Assembly: GCA_025924755.1 (NCBI GenBank)
Contig: JAICHT010000020.1
Location: 1 to 21,222 of the forward strand
Direction: 5' to 3'
Origin: Chitinophagaceae bacterium
GTDB taxonomy: Bacteria > Bacteroidota > Bacteroidia > Chitinophagales > Chitinophagaceae
Length of the DNA: 21,222 bases
The position numbers and the translations under genes were made by a program. Positions 1-6,282 of the stretch are shown here, piece by piece. The notes beneath the pieces were generated by a model, which had not been told where the DNA came from, did not search any database, and was given only the letters and a program-made list of their open reading frames with translations. Every line of letters starts with the position of its first letter. Within the stretch, counting starts at the first letter, position 1.

Positions 1-29
1 AAAGCAAAAAAGTAAACCTATAAATATAT

Positions 30-608
30 ATGAAGTATCAAAAAGAAGTTTTACCCATTATAGAACCGAAAGATATTATTGTTGGTGAAGCAACGGCGCC
101 GGTAACTATTGTAGAGTTTGGCGACTATGAAAGTGAAGCCTGCGCAAAAGCCAATGAAGCGGTGAAGAAGTTGCTGGATGTATATACTGGTAAAGTAAAA
201 TTTATATTTCGTCATTTTCCCATGTTAAGCATCCATCAAAAAGCACACAAAGCTGCAGAAGCTGCTATTGGTGCCGGACAGGAAGGCAAGTTTTGGGAAA
301 TGCACCAAACACTTTTCGCTAACCGCCGCAACCTTGGAGTAATCAGCTTAAAATCATACGCGAAAGAAAGTGGCGTTACCAATAAAAAGTATCTGGAAGA
401 TTTGATTAATGGCGTATATGGCTGGAACGTTCAGGCCGATCTAAAAGAAGGACTTCAATTAGGCGTAAGAGATATTCCTGCTTTTTTCATTAATGGAAAA
501 AAGTTTGAACAGGAACCTACGTATGAAAAATTAAAAGCCCAGGTAGAAACACTGCTGCATAGCGAAAAAGAAATTGCATCAAAACCTTTAAAAAAGCAGC
601 GGGCTTAA
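30..608 (+). CDS. DsbA-fold thioredoxin-like protein with degenerate active site (SxxC)
   Basis: This 192-residue protein has the DsbA/thioredoxin_4 layout. A beta strand leads to FGDYE at residues 30-34, an inserted helical region follows, and DIPAFFING (148-156) carries the cis-proline loop at Pro150. Family members normally read F-D-F-E-C-P-Y-C at the first motif. Here it is E-S-E-A-C, so the nucleophilic Cys is Ser35 and only Cys38 remains, the only cysteine in the protein. There is no signal peptide, so it should be cytosolic. A protein with one Cys cannot run the usual dithiol/disulfide cycle, so a glutathione- or bacillithiol-type mixed disulfide, a holdase role, or a non-redox role are all possible (inference). 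The C-terminus is Lys-rich. The ATG at 30 follows an AT-rich leader, and the promoter would lie left of the window. The fold call is firm; the function is unknown. Confidence 0.85.
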   Translation: MKYQKEVLPIIEPKDIIVGEATAPVTIVEFGDYESEACAKANEAVKKLLDVYTGKVKFIFRHFPMLSIHQKAHKAAEAAIGAGQEGKFWEMHQTLFANRRNLGVISLKSYAKESGVTNKKYLEDLINGVYGWNVQADLKEGLQLGVRDIPAFFINGKKFEQEPTYEKLKAQVETLLHSEKEIASKPLKKQRA

Positions 609-673
609 TAGAACTGAAAGTGTTGCAAGTGATAGGATAGGGATATTACTTGTGACATCTTTCTTAATTGCAT

Positions 674-681
674 TAGTTTTG
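674..681 (+). promoter_or_regulatory. Bacteroidota -7 box (TAGTTTTG) for the Cys-rich membrane protein gene
   Basis: TAGTTTTG matches the TAnnTTTG consensus exactly. A TTG at 650-652 lies 21 bases upstream, as expected for the -33 element. The ATG at 686 begins only 4 bases after the box, so the predicted start of transcription falls on or next to the start codon. Confidence 0.55.
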
Positions 682-685
682 CACT

Positions 686-1054
686 ATGCTAAAAGGAATT
701 GCAGCAATTTTTTTACTGTTGGCTTTGATGGTTCAAACCTTTAGTAAAACTGCAATCTTCTTTAACTTTTTTGCCAACCAGTCTTATATTACCAAAGTAC
801 TCTGCGAAAATAAAGATAAGCCGCAATTGTATTGTTGTGGTAAATGCCAGTTAAGGAAAAGCCTGCGTCAGGAAGAAAATTCCGAAAAACAAAATGAAGA
901 GCGCAAGCAAAAAATTAATATGGATATAGCGCTTCTTTCTTCTTTCTTTCCTTATCAGTCCACCATAGTAAGTTCCATCGTATTGTATCCTGCAAAGTTC
1001 GCTGCTTACGCAGTACAACATCCTGATAGTATTTTTCATCCTCCCTGCGATTAA
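686..1054 (+). CDS. small Cys-rich inner-membrane protein, probable metal-related
   Basis: This 122-residue protein begins with a hydrophobic segment (residues 3-19) that could be a membrane anchor or uncleaved signal. A cysteine cluster follows: Cys40, then Cys50-Cys51-Gly-Lys-Cys54 (LYCCGKCQLRK). Next come a charged Lys/Glu stretch (57-77), a second partly hydrophobic stretch (about 92-110), and a tail ending SIFHPPCD. The pattern of a lone Cys, nine residues, then C-x-GKC plus a terminal FHPP motif is one I recognise from short uncharacterised Bacteroidota proteins found beside copper or heavy-metal uptake genes. That link is from memory, not shown here. The next gene encodes a barrel with a CDICGC N-terminus, which supports a metal or thiol role. 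The two are probably co-transcribed, with an 87-base gap. The biochemical function is unknown. The start at 686 gives an almost leaderless mRNA. Confidence 0.75.
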   Translation: MLKGIAAIFLLLALMVQTFSKTAIFFNFFANQSYITKVLCENKDKPQLYCCGKCQLRKSLRQEENSEKQNEERKQKINMDIALLSSFFPYQSTIVSSIVLYPAKFAAYAVQHPDSIFHPPCD

Positions 1055-1141
1055 TGTATGTACAGATAATTAAGCAATGAAAGAGCAACGCTTCTTTTCA
1101 TTCCGTCGTATTTACATTTTAGCAACTCTCAAAACTCTGGT

Positions 1142-2059
1142 ATGAAATCCAAAAAAATACTATTCATTATTGTTCTTTTTACGTGTATCACTTCTTCAAT
1201 CTATGCCTGCGATATTTGCGGCTGCGGGTTGGGTAATTACTATATTGGCCTGGTGCCGCAGTTCAATAAAAAGTTCATTGGCCTGCGTTATCAGTATCAT
1301 ACTTTTCACACACAGCTGGCTTCAGATAAATCGCAATACAGCAACGATTATTTTCAAAGTGTCGAACTGTGGAGTGGTATCAATATAGGCAAACGTTGGC
1401 AGGTGCTGGTTTTTGTTCCTTACTCTTTTAACAGGCAGGTTTCAGACGACGGTATTAAAACCTCTCATGGCCTGGGCGATGTAGCCGCTATTGCCAACTA
1501 CTCGCTTTTAGAAACTTCCTCGCTCAACAAAAACAATAAAATGGTATTTCAGCAACTATGGGTAGGAGGCGGCATTAAGCTGCCCACAGGAAGAGCTGAT
1601 ATTGACCCGAATGCGGATGACCTGGTAGCATTGGCCAACTCGCAACTTGGCTCAGGCAGTACCGATTTTATGCTGAATGCAGCTTACTCCCTTCATGTGG
1701 ATAAAATAGGAGTTAGTACAAATCTTACCTATAAAATTAATACGGCTAACAAAGATTCTTACCGGTTTGGAAACCGGCTTTCCTCCAACAGCTTTGTATC
1801 TTATTCTATTAAAGCAAAAGCGGTAGTACTTACACCCAACGCAGGTATCCTGTACGAAAAGATGGCCGTCAATCAATTAAAAGGTGCAAAAGTAGATCAG
1901 ACAGGCGGCTATGGAGCATCAGGCGCTGTGGGCCTGGAAATAAGCGCTGGTAAAACAAGCATCGGGTTCAATGTTCAGGCGCCTATTGCTCAAAATTTTT
2001 CTGATGGACAAACAAAAAGTAAGTTGGGCGGAATGATGCATGTGACGCTGGCGCTTTAA
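1142..2059 (+). CDS. outer-membrane beta-barrel protein with CDICGC N-terminus
   Basis: This 305-residue protein has a signal peptide (residues 1-22, ending SSIYA), so the mature protein would start CDICGCG (Cys23, Cys26, Cys28). The rest is a run of alternating hydrophobic/polar strands with aromatic ends (for example FIGLRYQYHTF, LGDVAAIANYSLL, VGGGIKLPTGRAD, GSTDFMLNAAYSL) closing with MHVTLAL, as in outer-membrane barrels of the MetA/transporter-like type. The three cysteines exposed at the mature N-terminus resemble a soft-metal site (inference). Cleavage by signal peptidase I is more likely than lipidation because Tyr sits at -2 of Cys23. A near-consensus -7 box, TACATTTT, lies at 1113-1120, so the gene may also have its own promoter. 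Its partner upstream is also cysteine-rich. The substrate is unknown. Confidence 0.75.
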   Translation: MKSKKILFIIVLFTCITSSIYACDICGCGLGNYYIGLVPQFNKKFIGLRYQYHTFHTQLASDKSQYSNDYFQSVELWSGINIGKRWQVLVFVPYSFNRQVSDDGIKTSHGLGDVAAIANYSLLETSSLNKNNKMVFQQLWVGGGIKLPTGRADIDPNADDLVALANSQLGSGSTDFMLNAAYSLHVDKIGVSTNLTYKINTANKDSYRFGNRLSSNSFVSYSIKAKAVVLTPNAGILYEKMAVNQLKGAKVDQTGGYGASGAVGLEISAGKTSIGFNVQAPIAQNFSDGQTKSKLGGMMHVTLAL

Positions 2060-2288
2060 GCTTATTACCTTTTTATATTGATAATAAAACTGGCTTTTAA
2101 AAGCTGCTTTTATTGACGCGTACATGTATCAGATGTATTCCGTTATTGTCACTTACACTACCTATATTTCATTTGAAAATTCTAATTAATTATTGTAATT
2201 TACTTTACGCCTCTTTCTAACTAAAACCAGTGCTGTACTTTTTGACTACTGCTTGAGATAAATTTTTTTAAACCAAAACAATACATCA
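2060..2288. other. 229-base intergenic region
   Basis: AT-rich spacer. It contains a perfect 12-base palindrome, GCTTTTAAAAGC, at 2093-2104, but no convincing terminator, RNA gene or full-consensus promoter. The region just before the next gene is A-rich, as expected for a Bacteroidota leader. Confidence 0.5.
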
Positions 2289-2840
2289 ATGAAAAAGTTA
2301 TCAGCACTAGCGGCAGTTATAGCCCTGCTCACTCTTTGCATTACTTCCAATGCACAAACAAACAACACTAAAGAAAAGAAAACCAAAGGCAGTATGAATG
2401 CCTCTATGGACATGCCCTACACCGCCACGTATTCCTCTAAGTTTGAAATGGGCAATCCTAAATATTCAGCAATCGTATTGAACGCCTGGAAATCTTATGA
2501 CGACAACAACTTTGGTAATTTAAGCGATATGGTTTCGGATACCGTGAATGCGGTACTTCCTGACGGAACCTTATTAAAAGGCAAAGAAAATTTTATCAAT
2601 GGTATTAAAGGCTACCGGGGCGGATTTTCTGCTGCCAGGAGCGAAGTTGTTGCATATATACCCGTAAAAAGTTTGGATAAGAAGGATGATATTGTATTTA
2701 TCTGGGGCGATGAAACAGATACCAAAACCGATGGAAGCACACAAAAGGTAGACCTTCATGAAGTATGGGCTTTTAATAAAGATGGTAAACTAACCTTCTT
2801 TAAACAATTTATAGGCAAGTCGCCGGAAGAACCTAAGTAA
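2289..2840 (+). CDS. exported NTF2/SnoaL-like protein
   Basis: This 183-residue protein has a clear signal peptide (MKKL, hydrophobic core, cleavage after SNA at about residue 22) and a polar Lys/Asn linker to about residue 37. From about residue 60 it has the NTF2/SnoaL-like (nuclear transport factor 2 family) pattern. A helix is followed by an acidic DDNNFGNLSDMVSDTV segment, then DGTLLKGKENFINGIKGY, then beta strands (DIVFIWGDE, DLHEVWAFNKDGKLTFFKQF). The last strand pair, with an aromatic-rich DLHEVWAF followed by GKLTFFKQF, is the usual end of this cone-shaped fold. The fold serves as a small-molecule binding pocket or enzyme scaffold, and no catalytic set can be named here. The gene stands alone and is followed by a strong hairpin. 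The protein should act in the periplasm or be exported. Confidence 0.75.
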   Translation: MKKLSALAAVIALLTLCITSNAQTNNTKEKKTKGSMNASMDMPYTATYSSKFEMGNPKYSAIVLNAWKSYDDNNFGNLSDMVSDTVNAVLPDGTLLKGKENFINGIKGYRGGFSAARSEVVAYIPVKSLDKKDDIVFIWGDETDTKTDGSTQKVDLHEVWAFNKDGKLTFFKQFIGKSPEEPK

Positions 2841-2860
2841 CCTGCAGAAGCCTGTTATTG

Positions 2861-2902
2861 AAGCGAAGTATCTTGTTAGCGCCACTTTCAGATGCTTCGC
2901 TT
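2861..2902 (+). terminator. hairpin terminator after the NTF2-like gene
   Basis: A 12-bp stem (2861-2872 with 2891-2902) with one G-U wobble and an 18-base loop starts 20 bases after the stop codon. The distal arm runs into TTTATTTATA. It fits an intrinsic terminator, though the U-run is interrupted. Confidence 0.7.
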
Positions 2903-3065
2903 TATTTATAAAAATTCTTAAACAAAGTCAGTACGTTACCGATAGTAAAAGAAGTAAATTGAAATGGAAAAACTTTTCGTTTCAGCAACTTTACTATGCA
3001 GCATCAAAATGCCAATATCATAAAATTTAAAGAATTAAAGTATATTGAAGTCCTAACCTCTTACT

Positions 3066-4004
3066 ATGGAACGTCGCCGTTTTATTAAAAAAAGTTTTGT
3101 GGCTGGCTCAACCACTTTACTATCCGCGCCTTTGATATCTACGCATCACGAACCGCTACCGCAGTTATCGGATGATGCGCCATTTCATTTAAATTATGCC
3201 ATACACGACGGTATGTTTAAAAATAGTGCCGGCCCCGATTTTATTGACCAGATAAAGTTTGCTTATACTAAAGGTTTCAGGGCTATTGAAGATAATGGCA
3301 TGATGAGCCGTCCGGCCGATCAGCAGAAAAAAATAGGAGATGCGCTGACCTCTTTGGGTATGAAGATGGGTGTGTTTGTATTGGAGTTTGATAAATGGCC
3401 ACTGAGCACTTCACTTACTTCGGGCGACAAAACCTGGAAAGAAAAATTTTTGCAATATTGCAAAGATGCGGTGGAAGTAGCCAAACGATGTAACGCTTCC
3501 CTGATAACCGTTGTGCCTGGAAATTACGAAAGAAGCCTGTCAGAGGCTTATCAAACGGCTCACGTATTAGATGCGTTAAGGCAGGGGGCTGCTATTTTTG
3601 AACCGCATAATTTAGTGATGGTGTTAGAGCCATTGAGCGATACGCCGGATTTGTTTCTGCGCCATTCCGACCAGGCATATGCTATGTGTAAAGCGGTAAA
3701 CAGTCCATCCTGCAAAATACTGTTTGATATATATCATATGCAGCGGAACGAAGGAAACCTTATCAGCAATATCGATAAAGCATGGGAAGAAATTGGCTAT
3801 TTTCAAATTGGTGATAATCCCGGCCGCAACGAACCTACTACTGGCGAAATCAACTACAAAAATGTTTTCAAGCATATATACAACAAAGGCTACAAAGGTA
3901 TATTGGGTATGGAACACGGCATAGCCTTGCCTGGCAAAGAAGGAGAGGCCGCGCTGATAAAAGCTTATCGGGAAAGCGATAATTTTACAACAGCAGCTAA
4001 GTAA
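3066..4004 (+). CDS. exported TIM-barrel isomerase of the hydroxypyruvate isomerase type
   Basis: This 312-residue protein has an RRRFIKKS motif followed by a hydrophobic segment (to about residue 25), resembling a twin-arginine signal, so folded export is likely. The body is an AP-endonuclease-2-like TIM barrel of the hydroxypyruvate isomerase (Hyi) group. The metal/substrate residues can be read at the expected strand ends: Glu188 in VLEPL, Asp221 and His224 in FDIYHMQ, Gln247 in FQIGD, and Glu283 in MEHG. Hyi interconverts hydroxypyruvate and tartronate semialdehyde in the cytosol. Exported homologues in Bacteroidota probably act on other sugars or ketoses, so the substrate is not assigned. 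It meets the DUF72 gene tail to tail with a 19-base gap and has no metabolic partner nearby. Confidence 0.85.
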   Translation: MERRRFIKKSFVAGSTTLLSAPLISTHHEPLPQLSDDAPFHLNYAIHDGMFKNSAGPDFIDQIKFAYTKGFRAIEDNGMMSRPADQQKKIGDALTSLGMKMGVFVLEFDKWPLSTSLTSGDKTWKEKFLQYCKDAVEVAKRCNASLITVVPGNYERSLSEAYQTAHVLDALRQGAAIFEPHNLVMVLEPLSDTPDLFLRHSDQAYAMCKAVNSPSCKILFDIYHMQRNEGNLISNIDKAWEEIGYFQIGDNPGRNEPTTGEINYKNVFKHIYNKGYKGILGMEHGIALPGKEGEAALIKAYRESDNFTTAAK

Positions 4005-4023
4005 TTTTTATAGTAGAAACGTT

Positions 4024-4926
4024 TTAAAATAATCGTGGTTGAATAGGAACCGGCTCCTTTAAAGCCAGTCCACAATGGGTGTTAATTTGCTGCACCCAAT
4101 ATGAGGCCAATTCGGGTACCGCTGCTGTATGACCCGGATGTAAAAACACATATACTTCTTCCATACCGGCATCTATCCATGGTTGTATATGCTGCACCCA
4201 TTCATCCGTGCGGCTGTAAGAAGTAGGATGAATTGCATTGCATACAAAACGCAAGAATAGTTTAGGCAGGGTAATATGCATATGCACGACATCCCTTCTG
4301 CCTGGTGCATCGGTAATAACAGCTCCTATACCCAAATCGTAAAGTGTAGTAAATAAAATTTCTTTTTCTTTCATATCACTGAACCATGCCGGGTGCCGCA
4401 CTTCTAAAAAGAAAGTAAGGTGTTTGGGCAAAGCAGCTAAATAATCAAACAGCACCTCTTTGTTATCGGGTGAAAAGGTTTCGCTTAATTGTAAAAAGAC
4501 GGGGCCTAAATGATTTTCAAAAGCAGTAATACTTTGCAGAAAAGCATCGGTTAAACCGTCCGTATTCTGAAAGCCGCTATGATGGCTGATTTGCTGCGGA
4601 AACTTCGGGCAAAACCTGAAATCTTTTCCGGATGCAGGTGCTGCCCATTGCCGCATAACAGCTGGCGTATAAATATTATAGTGAGTGGCGTTTAATTCTA
4701 TTGCATTAAAATGTTGCGGGTATAACTGGCGGTACTGGCTGGCAGAAGTGTTAAGTGGATAGATGCTCCCATTCCAGCTGGCATCACCCCAATGTGCTGA
4801 ACCAATATAAACCTTTGGCTGTGCGGCACGTATGCCGGGCAAAACCAATGTATTCATAAAAGGTTCTGGTGGTAAATGCAAATCAATTGCGGCTAATTTA
4901 CTTGCCGGTACTGCACCAAATTTCAT
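4024..4926 (-). CDS. DUF72 family protein
   Basis: This 300-residue protein belongs to the DUF72 (YecE-like) family, a TIM-barrel-like fold of unknown function. Recognisable blocks are KVYIGSAHWGDASWNGSIYP (residues about 39-58), the AIELNATHYN segment with its conserved Glu and Asn, FCPKFPQQISH, the VFLQLSETFSP block, LTFFLEVRHPAWF, and near the end the VYVFLHPGH segment. The first Met at 4926 is preferred over a later one 22 codons in, because related Bacteroidota proteins start MKFG. The protein is cytosolic and no partner is suggested by the neighbours. Confidence 0.88.
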   Translation of the reverse strand: MKFGAVPASKLAAIDLHLPPEPFMNTLVLPGIRAAQPKVYIGSAHWGDASWNGSIYPLNTSASQYRQLYPQHFNAIELNATHYNIYTPAVMRQWAAPASGKDFRFCPKFPQQISHHSGFQNTDGLTDAFLQSITAFENHLGPVFLQLSETFSPDNKEVLFDYLAALPKHLTFFLEVRHPAWFSDMKEKEILFTTLYDLGIGAVITDAPGRRDVVHMHITLPKLFLRFVCNAIHPTSYSRTDEWVQHIQPWIDAGMEEVYVFLHPGHTAAVPELASYWVQQINTHCGLALKEPVPIQPRLF

Positions 4927-4933
4927 GATAGCG

Positions 4934-4941
4934 CAAAATTA
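4934..4941 (-). promoter_or_regulatory. -7 box (TAATTTTG) for the DUF72 gene
   Basis: On the minus strand TAATTTTG fits TAnnTTTG exactly. Seven bases separate it from the ATG at 4926, so the 5' leader would be only a few bases. No TTG stands at the usual -33 distance, so this is weaker than the box at 674. Confidence 0.45.
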
Positions 4942-5141
4942 CTATCACTACAGCATATTAAATTTTTACTTCAACAGCTTTCATCTTTTGCAGCATTAAA
5001 TTGGGTTTGCATTTGCAAACTAGTATCGCTAAAGTTTATACCACGAGACGTTGCGTTTAACTTTTTAAAATGATATGGCGATTGTTTTAAACAAGCAGGA
5101 GTAAGGCATGCTCATTGCAGACGCATTTGAAACAATATGGT

Positions 5142-5330
5142 ATGGCAAAAGCTGCAAAAAAGAAAAGTGATAGCGCCGGGAAAAATACGTTGGGTGTGAA
5201 AAATTCGTTGGTCAATAATATTAATGCCAAAAAGAAAAAAGGCACTGCACATAGCAAAAAAGACACTACAGTTTCTAAAGAATCCTATAAAGAAATGGAA
5301 GAAGGTTGGGATAAGAAATACAAGAAATAA
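5142..5330 (+). CDS. very small Lys-rich protein
   Basis: This 62-residue product from ATG 5142 (MAKAAKKKSDSAGKN...) is strongly basic in its first half. The conserved-looking core is LGVKNSLVNNINAKKKKGT, followed by a TVSKESYKEMEEGW motif and a KKYKK tail. I recognise this kind of small basic protein with a VKN-x-L-x-NNINA-K core from Chitinophagaceae genomes, where it is uncharacterised. An earlier TTG (5115) would add nine residues and seems less likely. Composition suggests binding to nucleic acid or ribosome, and it is probably largely unstructured (inference). It is convergent with the small membrane protein gene. Confidence 0.65.
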   Translation: MAKAAKKKSDSAGKNTLGVKNSLVNNINAKKKKGTAHSKKDTTVSKESYKEMEEGWDKKYKK

Positions 5331-5337
5331 ATTTTGG

Positions 5338-5361
5338 GATACAGATATTATTTTTTGTATC
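5338..5361. terminator. weak bidirectional hairpin between convergent genes
   Basis: GATACA and TGTATC form a 6-bp stem around an AT-rich 12-base loop, just after the stop of the Lys-rich gene and before the stop of the opposing gene. It could end transcription from both sides, but the stem is short. Confidence 0.3.
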
Positions 5362-5415
5362 AAACTGCATAACTGCTTCGGCTGAAGTTGCGTCGCATCT
5401 TTGTACCATGTATTG

Positions 5416-5661
5416 CTATTCTTCTTTTTTAATGGCTTCCTGCTCCATTCTCTTTCCTACAAGATACCCAATAACAGCGCCCAGCAAAGCACCTACCGCT
5501 AACACCCAATATGTGTTGTTGGCGGCAAAGAAAGAAATGATCAATCCAAAAGCGCCAAATAGTAAAGCCCATAATGTTCTGCCTTTTGTGCGTTGGGCAG
5601 CGGGTATACCGGCAGCTTTTTTATACTCGTGATGGCCGTGACGTTTTCTGCTTTGCGGCAT
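5416..5661 (-). CDS. small two-helix membrane protein
   Basis: This 81-residue protein has a basic, His-rich N-terminus (MPQSRKRHGHHEYKK), an AAGIPAAQRTKGR linker, then two hydrophobic helices (about residues 30-46 and 51-68) joined by a short NNTYW turn, and a charged tail (GKRMEQEAIKKEE). The second helix is Gly/Ala-rich with GxxxG-like spacing. Small proteins with an RKRHGHHEY start and two helices recur in Bacteroidota. I know no function for them. Basic residues before the first helix predict both termini in the cytoplasm. A near-match to a -7 box (AACTTTTG) lies shortly upstream on the minus strand. Confidence 0.72.
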   Translation of the reverse strand: MPQSRKRHGHHEYKKAAGIPAAQRTKGRTLWALLFGAFGLIISFFAANNTYWVLAVGALLGAVIGYLVGKRMEQEAIKKEE

Positions 5662-5807
5662 AGCAATTTTTGCAAAAGTTACTACTTATTTATATTACTA
5701 TGTAGTATAGGATACAACTATGCTTTAAAAAAGAGTGTTGCGAAACAGCTGCATTTAGTAAGTGCAACGTGTGTTGCAAAATGCTTGTGCAAATAATAGG
5801 CTTTTAG

Positions 5808-5815
5808 TACCTTGG
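5808..5815 (+). promoter_or_regulatory. candidate -7 box (TACCTTGG) for the DUF1569 gene
   Basis: TACCTTGG differs from TAnnTTTG at one base. A TTG at 5785-5787 stands 20 bases upstream. The start codon follows at 5832, giving a leader of roughly ten bases. Confidence 0.4.
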
Positions 5816-5831
5816 CATAAACGTAATTACC

Positions 5832-6278
5832 ATGCAAACGCTGTTTGATGCTACCACCGATGCGCAACTTATATCCCGTGTTGAGGCCCTGCATAAGGAT
5901 TCTCAACCACTATGGGGCAAAATGAGCGTGGCGCAAATGCTGGCGCACTGCCAGTCATTTTTTGAATTGTATTTTGGCGAGCTAAAGCTTAAGCAATCCA
6001 TTATCGGGCGGCTGTTTGGAAACATGGCAAAGAAAAGATTACTTACAGAAAAACCCATGTCTAAAAACCTGCCTACGGCAAAGGAATTTATTGTAAATGA
6101 CAAGCGGGATTTTACTATTGAACGCGAAAAAATTATCAGTTGGCTTAACCGATTTGCTAAAGAAGGGAAAGCCGTTTCTCCGCCTATACATCCGTTCTTT
6201 GGCCAATTAACGGCAGAAGAATGGGGCAAACTGGCTTACAAACATTTAGATCATCATTTGCAGCAATTTGGCGTTTAG
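5832..6278 (+). CDS. DUF1569 (DinB-like four-helix) protein
   Basis: This 148-residue protein matches the DUF1569 group of the DinB/YfiT-like superfamily. It has an early helix ending in WGKMSVAQMLAHCQ, where the histidine belongs to the putative metal site, and a C-terminal block of HPFFGQLTAEEWGKLAYKHLDHHLQQF. That block carries further histidines at the positions usually used for the His triad. The superfamily includes thiol S-transferases that use bacillithiol or mycothiol, but members like this one have no known substrate. It is cytosolic with no signal peptide. Its stop codon lies 4 bases from the stop of the opposing large gene, leaving no room for a separate terminator. Confidence 0.85.
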   Translation: MQTLFDATTDAQLISRVEALHKDSQPLWGKMSVAQMLAHCQSFFELYFGELKLKQSIIGRLFGNMAKKRLLTEKPMSKNLPTAKEFIVNDKRDFTIEREKIISWLNRFAKEGKAVSPPIHPFFGQLTAEEWGKLAYKHLDHHLQQFGV

Positions 6279-6282
6279 CTTT

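Noticed and set aside
2093..2104. GCTTTTAAAAGC palindrome as a terminator of the CDICGC barrel gene
   Set aside because: It is AT-rich, has no loop room as a perfect palindrome, and has only a short interrupted T-run after it.
5408..5632. Open frame antisense to the small two-helix membrane protein, preceded by CATCTTTG then ACC-ATG
   Set aside because: The composition looks like the reverse of a coding strand, the -7 match is imperfect with no -33, and the opposite strand encodes a clear membrane protein.
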